Below are positions 31,712 to 42,043 of a stretch of DNA of 64,000 bases, in pieces. The position numbers and the translations under genes are program-made. A model generated the notes under the pieces. That model saw only the letters and a program-made list of their open reading frames with translations. It ran no database searches and was not told where the DNA came from. This stretch comes from Beroe forskalii (lineage: Eukaryota > Ctenophora > Nuda > Beroida > Beroidae): the NCBI GenBank assembly GCA_011033025.1, contig WFMF01000495.1, forward strand, positions 1 to 64,000, given 5' to 3'. Positions within the stretch are counted from its first letter, which is position 1. Each line of letters opens with the position of its first letter.

Positions 31712-33026
31712 TGTCCCGTTTAAGTTCGTAAATTTTAGGGTTACATTTTCATTCTTAAAAATTAACTTATGGACAAATTTCACACATCATTTCAGAGCAA
31801 AATGATGAACATTTATGGTAGATTAACTTCTATAACTGTTGTTATCGACACAACTTGTCCATCGCCTCTCAACTTAAGGCCTCAAATGAGCAAAATTACC
31901 CCTTTGTAGTTTCTTGAATCCCTACATTACAGCTCGTTCCAGGAGAGTCATAGTGGTAAACGGCTATTGTTTTCCATTGAAGATGTTTCTTTGTGAGTGT
32001 CAGCCATAGCCAGAAATCAACGGGAGTCAAATCTTGGGAGTAGGAGTCCATGACACGAAGATGTGTTTCCCTTACTGCTCTCCTTCGAAAAATGCATGTC
32101 AATGGCTCGATTTTTGAGAGCCATTTGAGGTGTTCTACTAACTTGCATGAACCATGACGACTTCAGCATGTGTTTCTACATCAGCTGACGCAAAAACCAC
32201 GGCAGATAGTCATAGTGAATATGCCCGTTAACCTTGTTGTGGGAGCCATTTCCGTGGAATAATTAAGGAAAATGAAAATTTTGGAGCTAAAAGCGCCTCA
32301 AACCATGACTTCAATAGGTGTTAACCGACTTCCAAGAGGCTGAACAGTATCCCTGTTAAACGTCCAAAAATATTGATGCCAATTCTGGGATATCCCATGA
32401 CTGTAGAACCATGATTTGCCGGGAAACAAACTTAAGGTAATATGCGCTATTCTCTAAGCACGCCCCTACAGGCCGTGAACTAGGCCTTCCTCTGCTTGTC
32501 TTTCAATCAGATTTGAAATTTTGCCTCATGGGCCTCCATCAGTATTCTCAGACGAACAATCTTAGAAATTTTCAGCTCCAATAGATGATGTTTGGTTGAT
32601 GTTTTTTGAAGTTAAGGGAGCTGGGTTATTTGAAACGAGGTTTGCACACTTTTCACCTCAGCTTCTTTGATCGATGATTCCCGTCGTTTCCGACATCATG
32701 AACAGTTCCATGGTCACAGAATATTTCGTTGATAAACTGGAGAGTACCAAGGGTAGGTAAAATTTTGGTGTGGTATCCATGTTGCTTCCTGGACGGCCAT
32801 TGAATCTTTCAAAGTGATGACCTCAAATGCACGTTTCAATAACATGTATTTTTCACACTTCCAGTCAACGTGAAGAAATATGGACTCAAACTTCTGAAAA
32901 CCAAATCAGGCCAAGATATGCCTAAATGTTCATCTATTTACTCCAATCTACAGAACAATTTAGGGTTTTATCTCTATTGCAGTAGATGCAGAGTGTATTT
33001 AAAATTTACGAACTTAAACGGGACAC
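31712..33026 (-). mobile_element. Decayed Tc1/mariner-type transposon
   Basis: 1.3 kb with matching ends TGTCCCGTTTAAGTTCGTAA at 31712 and its complement at about 33003-33026, next to TA dinucleotides. The minus strand (32102-31896) holds a transposase C-terminal signature, YSQDLTPVDFWLWLTLTKKH, close to the (S)PDLTP.DF.LW..LK motif. The rest is riddled with stops. Confidence 0.65.
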
Positions 33027-33424
33027 ATATATATCGATAATTATTACACTGGAGTTTGAGCCACGGGAGGGAATAATCGATTTTAAAACTTTCTGTTCTT
33101 TTTCAAAGGTTAAAGTGTAATTTTTTGAATCTGAAATGATTTAACCTTGGAAACTGACCAAATTCACTGAAAGAAAGAAAGAACTAAGTTAGGAATTTTA
33201 ATTTGGAGCCCGGTTAATCATACATCAGAGGGGTGATATTTATGATTGGCATGGTTTTCGATAATCTTTTGATAGAATTTTGATTTTCCTCTCCTTTGCG
33301 ACAAAATAGTAATTTAAATATAATTTAAATATGCTAACTGAGGGTAACTGAGGAGTGTGACGGGCTTTCTTAGGAGTGCGACTGGCATTGACTTTCTTAG
33401 GAGTTTGATAGGCTTACTTACGGG

Positions 33425-33700
33425 TAACACACCCCTCTCAACTCATAACATACCCCTATCTCATCGTAACCCACCCCTCTCCACTCATATATTATACCTC
33501 TATCCACTCATATAACACCCTTCTCAACTCATAACGCACCCCTCTCAACTCATAACACACCCCTCTCCACTCGTAACACACCTCCGCCACTCATATTATA
33601 CCTCTCTCCATTCATAACACACCTCTCTCAACTCATAACAGACCCCTGTAAAATCAAAGCACACCCCTCTCCACTCATAACACACACACCTGAACAAACC
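33425..33700. repeat. CACCCCTCTCAACTCATAACA minisatellite, right arm
   Basis: Inverted equivalent of 16735-17000, imperfect ~20-bp units, slightly longer than the left array. Confidence 0.75.
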
Positions 33701-34104
33701 TCCCGTACCTCAGAAATCAGAGAAACCCACTGCAGACTCTTCAAGCGACCTTTTCTTTAACGTTTCGAGCATTTCCCTTTAAATTTTTAAGCAATATCAC
33801 AACTTTTTCGACCTTTTCCCAATTTTAAGGGAATCCCTCATTTCTGCACTAACAGTTTATTTGTTATTATTAACGCAAGACAAAAATTTCTAAAATATAT
33901 ATAATATCACCTCTATATCTGGTGGAAGCAGGGATGGAGCACAATGTAATCTGTATCCCCAGTCTGGGGATCAAAATAAAGATAACACAGACTTGTGGTC
34001 CATTTTATGATTTTGTTTTGTTATATTTCATATCTTTTGCTGTCGTGTTTGATGTCAGAGTTTATTTCTTGAGTTTTAAGTTAGGGTTTTAAGATTGGTA
34101 TTAT

Positions 34105-34452
34105 TTGTTGCCTCAGGGTTGTTTTGATGATTGTGATCAATCAATAAGCAAATTGGTAATTGATGAGTCTGATGTTTATGATGAACTTATGTCAATTGAT
34201 ATTTATAAGAGCTTTGGTCCTGACAATGTTCATCCTAAGCTGCTTAAATCTCTAGCAGACAGTCCCAGTTTTGTTAAGTGTCTTACATCTTTTTACTTGA
34301 AATGTGCCAAAGAAGAATGTATAGATATTAAATATACATGCATATTGGCGCCATTCCCATTGCTCGATGTACTTTACACTATACTCCCGCTTAAGCATGT
34401 TGTGATCATTGGCCTCTGTATTTATTTGTTACATAATACCATGGCGCTATGA
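34105..34452 (+). pseudogene. LINE reverse-transcriptase fragment, right arm
   Basis: Identical in protein to 16353-16006 (IYKSFGPDNVHPKLLKSLAD). Same truncated RT entry region. Confidence 0.65.
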
Positions 34453-34907
34453 TTAGGCATTTATGCTACATTGACTTTTTATGAATTAACGAATGGCGAA
34501 GGGAGTGTCAACTTTTTCAACCTCTTCGATCATGATATAAAGAAATAATGTATGATGTGCATATAATTCTTGAAACGATGATTCATATGAAACACTGATT
34601 CGTATGAATTGTTTTCAAAGCGTTTGCTTTCATTGTTTCGTATATGGCAGGGTATTGATACAGTAAATGCTCACATGGGTATTTGAATCACCATCGTAAT
34701 TGCACTCGAAAGCTCGTGCAATGACTTCAACTAATGCACTCGCAAGCTGGTGCATTTATTGCATGAATCCCACTAGCAAGGTCGTGCATTTATTGCATGG
34801 ATCCCACTCGCAAGTGTGCATTTACCGTATATTACATGATTCCTAAATTTGCACGCCCGTGAAAAAGCCAGTTATATTCTCCTTTTAACTGCATAATATA
34901 GAACTAT

Positions 34908-35896
34908 TAACCGAAGTAGAGATTAGTAACATGATATATGTTGCGAGCGCAGCGAGCAACATATATATGCATTATTGTACGAGGCGAAGCCGAGTTCAAT
35001 AATGATGTGTTTTGTACGAGGCGAAGCCGAGTTCAAAACTGTATGTTACTAATCTCTACTGAGGTTAATAGTGATATTATATGGCGAAACCACTTATGAA
35101 ACGTAGTTAAAATATAGAAAATAATGGTCTTTCGATGGGAGCTGCAGACTTCCGGAAGCAATTAGAGCCATTGATAATCTTATTCACAGGGCTGATTACA
35201 TTTAGTTTTTAAAGTATCAAATACTCAAATATGCAGTACAGAATTACGTAGTTACACATTTACAGGCCGAATGAAAATGAATTACAACGGATTATAGTTA
35301 GTTAATTCGTTCATCTTCATGTGTTGAACCGGTAACTTAATGAAGCGATACCGTTTTCCCCTTCACCTGACCATCATGGTAATTCTTGAAATTCCATCAG
35401 AATTAGCTTGGTCGGTACTTTTAATTCGCTACTTCTACGCATGATAATGACGCTATAAGAGTCTACCGCTAATTTGTTTGGCAGTTAGTTTTAACATTCT
35501 AATTGTGGTTCATGATTCATCTCGATTCTCGATTCTCGAGTACAGAGTCATGTCAAACCGTGATACCGGAAATAAATTGTAAGCCCGGATGAACAGTATG
35601 TGTTTCAATCGCCGTTTGCTATCATGAATTTAGTTAAGACTGATGTAGAGCAGCTAATTTTTGACTCCTCTGACTTTGAGAAGCTCTAATTGCTATTGCG
35701 ACGAATGTGATTATACAGCCAAGATTTAGATTGTTTAATTGAAAAAATTACTCTTAATGTCGTTGGGGTTATTCGGTCGATCTGGACTAATAACCCGTCT
35801 CAGGGACTCAATATAAAGGGTTATTAACCTGGTTCAGGTTAGTAACCCTTCAATACTACTATGTACATGATAGCAAATAAGGGCTTGGGAGCCATA
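34908..35896. mobile_element. ~990-bp insertion present only in the right arm
   Basis: The left arm reads uninterrupted through ctgcataataggagtt. Here ATAATA occurs on both sides of the insert, a 6-bp candidate TSD. The first ~165 bp form a hairpin: ACTATTAACC...GTAGAGATTAGTAACAT and complement, around repeated gtacgaggcgaagccgagtt and gcgagcgcagcgagc. The right end has a ggttattaacc / ggttagtaaccc dyad. No coding region. Confidence 0.6.
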
Positions 35897-36943
35897 TAAT
35901 AGGAGTTATTTGAACTTGAGTGGTGATAAGAATTTTGAAAGATATACTCATTTTATCTATAATGATTGTGAAATACAATTGGACAATTAATGAACTAAAT
36001 ATATAAAGTGTATTATTTTGTCTCTTCAAATTTAAATTTGTTACTGAACTTCTTTCATTTCAAATTAGCTATACCAGAACTGAACCAAAATTGTATCAGG
36101 GACATCAAGATTAAAACTCCTTGACAAAGCTTCGTTTTGTCAAGGAAAAATTACAGATTGTTATTGTAATACGTTCTTTCAAAATGCCTCAGTGAGACCA
36201 TTAATACTTGCGAGTCACGACTCACGCATCTTAAAGATTAAATGAAGAACTCCAACGGTCGCCGTATATTTAGCTGAAGTACTGACGTATCGGTCACCAT
36301 ATACCTCGAATATTGATTTAATTTTGTTATGCCTTTCGGGACACCTGGATAGTTAGGTATGAAATGGGGCTATCAGTACCGGTCAGCTCTCCTGGTTGAG
36401 TTTCTGATAAAGACGAATAAATGTGAAAACTTTGAATTATACGAATATGGTGACCTTTGTCCGTAGTCGAATTCGTACGTAAGTGTGGCAGCTTGTCGAT
36501 TCTGCTATGCACCATATTAAAATAAGCTGTGAGTCGTCATTAACTTACTATATAAAAGTCTGATAATGACGACACCTTGACCGCTTATTAATCAAATGTG
36601 CATGAATTTCGTATATTATGGAACACGCTACCATTCTCTTACGAGCACTTCAGCGCGGGATTTGAGCGCGCACGCGAGTTTTTATTGAAAAAAGTGATGC
36701 CCTGGAGTGAGCCTCCACGGGCATGGACGAAGAGGCTCACTTTTTTTACATGAAAAAAAGTGAGCCTAAAAATTTTTTTTCGTGTTTTTTTTTCTTGAAA
36801 AATTTTTTATAGTAAAAAAAGTGATCCTCCTCGGCCACGGGGTTGGACAAAAAGGATCGAAAAATTTCATATAAAAAATTTTTCGAGTAAAATTTTTTAT
36901 AAAAAAAAAGTGAGCCTGCTCGGCCACCGTACTCAGCTTTGAA

Positions 36944-37110
36944 TTCCCCTAACCAGGGGTGTCGATTAGCGCTTGCCGCGCCGCGCACTCCGTGCGCGTA
37001 ACCATTGCTAAACACGTATATCCCTGTGTGGGCTCCCGTAGGGAAGCGCGCGGCGCGTACACACACCTATGCGGGCTTAGGAAGCGTAACCAGGGCCCTG
37101 GTTAGGGCAA
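36944..37110. mobile_element. Family A element interrupted by family B
   Basis: TTCCCCTAACCAGGGGTGTC ... CCTGGTTAGGGCAA, flanked by GCTTTGAA (36936-36943 and 37111-37118). The family B element at 37005-37083 splits it. Confidence 0.8.
37005..37083. mobile_element. Family B element nested in family A
   Basis: TTGCTAAACACGTATATCCC ... CTATGCGGGCTTAGGAA, flanked by GCGTAACCA at 36996-37004 and 37084-37092. That 9-mer occurs once in uninterrupted family A copies. Confidence 0.85.
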
Positions 37111-37118
37111 GCTTTGAA

Positions 37119-37457
37119 GAAACAAGTACAATAACATTGAATCTATTACATAAATTGTAAATATCATCGAAAATTGTTGCTGATGAATTTTCTTCAAATT
37201 GCGTGGCCATGGGAAACATAAACCATAACAAGAATAACACAATGAATCTGAATCATTTCAATTACAAAAATTTTCCAACACATTCCTGCGATTTTTATCG
37301 ACGGGGGATTTCCATCTCTTTCTTCTGAAGGCACAGATGACGTTCAAATGTGGAACCTTGCGCGTGCGAGGGTAGGGTAACATCCTACGACGATTCTTAT
37401 TGCAACACATTCAGATTGCAAAATTATTTAAATGGATTTCACCCATCCCTAGCGCGC
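37119..37457. other. Noncoding, dispersed CpG repeat
   Basis: The end (37330-37385) carries gatgacgttcaaatgtgga and gcgagggtagggtaacatcc, related to 13945-14000 and 53490-53540. Confidence 0.45.
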
Positions 37458-37556
37458 TTGCTAAACACGTATATCCCTGTCTATGTCTGCGTTGTGCGGC
37501 GCGCTTCCTCAGGGTAGCGCGGCGCGCGTATACGCACACCTATGCGGGCTTAGGAA
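37458..37556. mobile_element. Family B element (9-bp TSD)
   Basis: TTGCTAAACACGTATATCCC ... ATGCGGGCTTAGGAA, flanked by CTAGCGCGC (37449-37457 and 37557-37565). A related near-empty site is at about 53448-53470 (catccctgcgcgcaacactcgg). Confidence 0.85.
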
Positions 37557-37625
37557 CTAGCGCGCAACACTCGGAAATTTGGAGGGTTGTGTTGCAGACA
37601 GAAAAAAATGGCGCGCGGCGGAGGG

Positions 37626-37704
37626 TTCCCCTAACCAGGGGCGTCGCGAAACGCTTGGCGCGCCGCGCACTCCGTGCGCGTAACCAGGGTCCTGGTTAGG
37701 GCAA
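37626..37704. mobile_element. Family A element (9-bp TSD)
   Basis: 79 bp, TTCCCCTAACCAGGGGCGTC ... TCCTGGTTAGGGCAA, with a GCGCACTCCGTGCGC hairpin. Flanked by GGCGGAGGG (37617-37625 and 37705-37713). The related locus at 53511-53519 has a single GGCGGAGGG and no insert. Confidence 0.9.
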
Positions 37705-37764
37705 GGCGGAGGGTAGGGTAAAATCCTACTAAAAATTATTCAGATTTAAACCAACCGCACACCT

Positions 37765-37851
37765 TTTCCTAAACAGGGGCGTCGCGAGACGGCCTGGTTT
37801 AGCGGCTTGCCGCGCACTCCGTGCGCGAAACCAGGGCGCTGGTTTGGGCAA
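37765..37851. mobile_element. Family A element, diverged
   Basis: TTTTCCTAAACAGGGGCGTC ... GCGCTGGTTTGGGCAA with the same GCGCACTCCGTGCGC core. No TSD detectable; probably an older copy. Confidence 0.65.
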
Positions 37852-38250
37852 CATCCAGTCAGAAAAATTTAAAAATAGACGGGCAACGTCCGTCGAGCGT
37901 ATGATAATGAAAAACTCAAATCAGCTTAAGAGATGACCTAGTAACTGTGAAAGAGGATTTTGTTTCTGTTACTAAATCTGTGCAAAGTTTGGGTTATTTA
38001 TTTAAAGGGTCAAGGTGACGAATTTTTTGTGTAGCTTATTTTTATTGTATTCCAAATTGATGATTAAAAATAAATTTCTTTTCCTAAAAATTTCTTTTCC
38101 TTAACTTATAATGTTTAATTTATTTTTCAATGTTAATGTCTATAAAATAATATGGGCTGGAAGATCCAGCAGATTGGCCAATGAATCATTGACATGTCTA
38201 TGAAATTAGTGTTGATGTAATATCAAAATATTTTATTTTTATTTTATTTT
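37852..38250. other. Noncoding
   Basis: A (TTTTATTT)n stretch at about 38228-38260 precedes the LINE fragment. No gene. Confidence 0.35.
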
Positions 38251-38990
38251 ATTTTTATTACAAATCACTTATAAGGCCCAAGCTAGAGTATTGTGTCCAA
38301 CTTTGGAGTCCAACTGCTCACCATGGGAATTGGGGTACCATCTTGGAGCTGGAAGGAGTCCAGCGTCGTTTCACTAGACTTATAAATGGCATAGGTACAC
38401 TTCCTTACAGTGAGCGGTTGGACAGGCTTAAATTAACAACATTAGCTGAAAGGAGAATAAGAGGAGATCTTATAGAAACATTTAAGATATTGAACAATAA
38501 AGTTGACTATGGTCAGAAGTTGTTTAAATTGGGTAGAAGTAGAAGAAACCTGTTAACTCATAGGGAAATCTTGTACCAATGTTCAGAAAGAAGTAGTTAG
38601 AATTAATGATAACTTTATTTCAGAAAAGAGTTAGACCTTACTGGAACGATTTACCAAAATATGTGAGGGATGCATCAAGTATTGAAATGTTTAAAATTTC
38701 TTTAGAACAATATAAGAATAGTGCTGTAAGATTCTGCCCTAGTAATTTCTGGCATATTTCATCAGTGGTGCTTGACAAAATTGAAGGGGGTAACTATTTG
38801 ACTAATAAAATTAAGTTCAATGACCTAAAGGAATCATGTTGGTGTTCAAGTATGGAGTTGGAGAAAAGTCTTGCAGATTGATGTCTTGAAGAAAGATTTC
38901 TTTTTAATTCAAAAAAGTTCAATGACTATTTGAGAAATAATCAATTTGTAGCCAAGAAGAAAGGAATAAACATTCATTGCTAATACTCTA
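38251..38990 (+). pseudogene. LINE RT C-terminal half with 3' end
   Basis: Reads KPKLEYCVQLWSP, then LELEGVQRRFTRLINGIGTL and SERLDRLKLTTLAERRIRGD, followed by LIETFKILN. After a stop and frame change it reads VRPYWNDLPKYVRDASSIEM and SNFWHISSVVLDKIEGGNYL. These match the CR1/L2-type C-terminal region. A 90-bp insertion (38825-38914) splits the end; the frame resumes as DYLRNNQFVAKKKGINIHC and stop. Confidence 0.7.
38825..38914. mobile_element. 90-bp retroposed insert with 12-bp TSD
   Basis: Flanked by AAGTTCAATGAC at 38813-38824 and 38915-38926. Removing it restores the LINE reading frame. The insert (ctaaaggaatcatgttggtg ... tttttaattcaaa) recurs in reverse at about 59338-59426. Confidence 0.7.
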
Positions 38991-39423
38991 TATACCTAAT
39001 TGTAATTGTATTTAATGTATTTTCATTGACTTTTTACGTTTGCTGTTGACAGTATGTTGCCAGCATTTTTAAATCAAGTTATTTATACTGAATTTTATGA
39101 TATTTTTTAACTTTTCAGTTTCATGCTCTTAACTTATTTCACAGTGATTTCATACTCTTAAGTTATTATCACAGTATTTTTATCACTGAGTTTTTTATGC
39201 AAATTCAGTTTATTTATGAATGGTAACAATGAGTAATGGGCACCTGAGTTCAATGGTGCGTATTAGTGTTATCTATTGTTCTTGATAATCGTCTATGTGA
39301 AGAGTGATGGTTAAATACCATTATCCTTATGTTATGTTATGTTATTTTAAGGATGTTATGAGCTATGTTTATGTTATAACTCGAGTGAAAATAATTTGGA
39401 TATTTTATTTTTATTTTATTTTA
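38991..39423. other. Noncoding
   Basis: 39348-39398 (ggatgttatgagctatgttt...) is repeated at 39430-39480, separated by a (ATTTT)n run. Confidence 0.45.
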
Positions 39424-39600
39424 TTTTAAGGATGTTATGAGCTATGTTTATGTTATAACTCGAGTGAAAATAATTTGGATAATGATGATGCAATTATGAT
39501 TGATGAAAAGGAAGTTTATACTGAACTGAAAGGTCTTGATACCTATAAGAGTTTTGGTCCAGATAACATTCACCCAAAGAGTTTTAAACTTACAACACAA
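39424..39600 (+). pseudogene. LINE RT entry fragment
   Basis: Encodes DDAIMIDEKEVYTELKGLDT then YKSFGPDNIHPKSFK, related to the fragments at 16006-16353 and 34105-34452. Confidence 0.55.
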
Positions 39601-40020
39601 CACATATTAAATTAACTAACTGAGGAACCCAAGTTGCAAAGTTTGTTGTGGTGAACGGTCTGGACTATACAACTAAATATAAACAGTTGTATGGCTGTAT
39701 AGTCTTTGCTGTCATAACCTACTGAACAATCTGGTGGGAGTGCACTGGGTGCCAGTAAGCACAGTTTTACTGTCCTCCCTTCCTCGGATGGTAATACTGT
39801 TACAGGTTATTGCTAAAGGCATGGCACTATGACAGCTAAAAGACCAATGGCAATGTAAAAGGACAATGTTATCAAAGACCCTCTCATCACAAATGGATTT
39901 GATGCAGTAGATGTCCTTTCAGTGAGAACATTGTTAATGAATCTATTGCATGTTCAATATGTCAAGTATATAAGTCATTTCATGCTTTGTGTAGAGACAA
40001 GAAAGGGGGGTTTACTAGGT
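39601..40020. other. Unrecognised sequence
   Basis: No frame longer than about 40 codons and no repeat structure recognised. Confidence 0.3.
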
Positions 40021-41943
40021 GATGCTATTTGTTCAAAACTTTTTTCAATTTTTTCCACTCCTCAACACTTTTCCCGAGGGGAAAACTTTTTTTTGTTAAA
40101 AAATGTCAATGCAACCCGGTTTTCCCCAACCGACCAAAGAAAGATTTTACGGATGCATTTGCCAAAAAACCTTAAAAAGGATTTTAAATTTTTATTAAAC
40201 TTTTGGGAGGCTTGGAAAGGCGAAGCCTGATCCTTCAAATCATGGAAAACCAAATTTACAAATTTTAAATTTTAAAAAATCAAAGCCTTAAAAAAATTTA
40301 AAAGTCAGACTGATGCCTTCAAAACTGATTAATAAAGTTTTTAATGGTCTAAAATCAAAAACCCCTGGTTTTCAGACAGCTCCCCAGGAAAAAAAAGGGC
40401 AAACAAACCAACTACTAAGTTTGACCAAATATTTTAAAACCTATCTTGGGAAGACTTCCCCTGATGAAGAACTCCATTCAAATTCAAATTTTTTTAAAAA
40501 GGGGAAATGACTTTCAAAAACAAAAAAATTTCAAAAAACAAAAAAAAATTAAAATTTTTGCCAATTTTCAAAAAATTAAAATTTAAACCAAAAAGGCAAA
40601 CCCCACCACAAAAGAGCGTAAAGCGGGCAAAAGGGGCCCTTTGTTGCAAAAGTGCCCACCTGCTGTTCCACTTTTTATTTGAAAAAAATTTTTTGCGGGT
40701 TTGAGCTGTTGCGGGCAGACTTTCTTTGATGAGATCGAACTACCCACTGATTTTATGGTTCTATTTTAAACCCTTTGGGATTTTTTTTTTAAAGGACTTT
40801 TTACTTTTTTTATTCTATCAAATAAAAATAGCAAATCAATTTAAATAAATCAAACAAAAAAAAAAAGGGGCAAATTAAAATAAAAAAATGAGATGAGGGC
40901 CAATAACTTACGATACTACCTAATACTATTGAGTTTTATTGGGAATTATCATTCATAAAGGCCAGTCCAACAAAAAAAAAAAAGAGAAAAAAATTTAAAA
41001 GGGCAAACGCACATTATAATCTCCCCAAAAAAAGGGGAAGGCCCTTTTCTGAAGCCCAAAAAAGCTGCGGTTTCACCGGGCAGGCAACATTATCGAGAAC
41101 CAAAATTTTAGCTTTTACTTTCCTTCCCCAAAGGGAACAACGATGATAAATGTTTGGGTTTTCAAGGAATTTTGGTTTTTGCCTCCCCTTTAAAAATAAA
41201 ACGGGGGGGGAAGGGAAAAAAAATTTGGGATTTAAATATTTCCATACAGGAAGGGAAAAAACAGGATAGATATTTTTGTCTGGAAAAAATATGGGTTTTT
41301 TACAAAAAAAGAGTCTAATTTTTGTCTTCAAATATTCTGGTTCTAGACAGTTTTTTTAAATTTTTTCAAAAATTTCCTATCCCAAAGAACTCTTATCTGT
41401 TTTTAATCCAGAGGGCTGCAACCCACATAAACATCTTACTGACTGGGGAGATGAGACCCAAAAAAGGGTTTGAGAGCTTGGAATAAGGAAAACATTTTCA
41501 TTCTGTTTAAAATTTCAATAAAATTCTCTTTGATTTTCAGTTGGGGGCCCCAAAAAGCTTTTCATCTATTAACACCCAAAAAACCCTTTTTGACAGTTTT
41601 CTTTACTGGGGGATTTTAAAACAAATTTTTTCGAACCAGTTCCCAAAGCTTTTTGGGAAAGGAATTGGGAGCATTTTTTTCAAATTTTTTGAAATTTTTG
41701 AAACCAATACCTTTAAAAGGCAAAAAATTTCTTACCATTCTTAAAGTCTTTTTCAGTTTTTCCTTCAACAAACAAATTTTGGGCATTCAAAAAAAATTTT
41801 TCCCCGAAGAAACAAATTAGAGAAATTGATATAAAAAAAGGAAAAAAAGTGGGCCAAAAAGTCCCTGGGGACCCCAACAATATCAATTTTTCGATTTTCA
41901 CCAAAATTTGTATATTTTTTTTTTTTTATAAAAAAACAAAAAA
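40021..41943. other. Homopolymer-distorted sequence next to assembly gap
   Basis: Nearly every base run is lengthened (aaaaa, ttttt, cccc, gggg). No splice-bounded or conserved frame can be read. The pattern differs from both flanks and stops at the gap, consistent with a low-quality contig end. Similar sequence appears at 29080-29420. The frames of 60-105 codons here are not supported as genes. Confidence 0.55.
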
Positions 41944-42043
41944 NNNNNNNNNNNNNNNNNNNNNNNNNNNNNNNNNNNNNNNNNNNNNNNNNNNNNNNNN
42001 NNNNNNNNNNNNNNNNNNNNNNNNNNNNNNNNNNNNNNNNNNN
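41944..42043. other. Assembly gap (100 N)
   Basis: Exactly 100 N, the usual placeholder for a gap of unknown length. It falls inside or just after a CFAP65 exon. Confidence 1.

Larger units (their letters stand above)
33160..36934. repeat. Right arm of the 22.4 kb inverted-repeat structure
   Basis: Inverted partner of 14478-17243, enlarged by a ~990-bp insertion at 34908-35896 that the left arm lacks. The terminal GGCCGAG units are at about 36700-36925. Confidence 0.8.

Noticed and set aside
31896-33026. Active mariner transposase
   Set aside because: Only the C-terminal LTPVDFWLW region is readable; stops and frame changes fill the rest.
41014-41331. 105-codon minus-strand ORF near the gap, considered as a CFAP65 exon
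   Set aside because: Lies in homopolymer-distorted sequence, has no splice borders and shows no CFAP65 motif.
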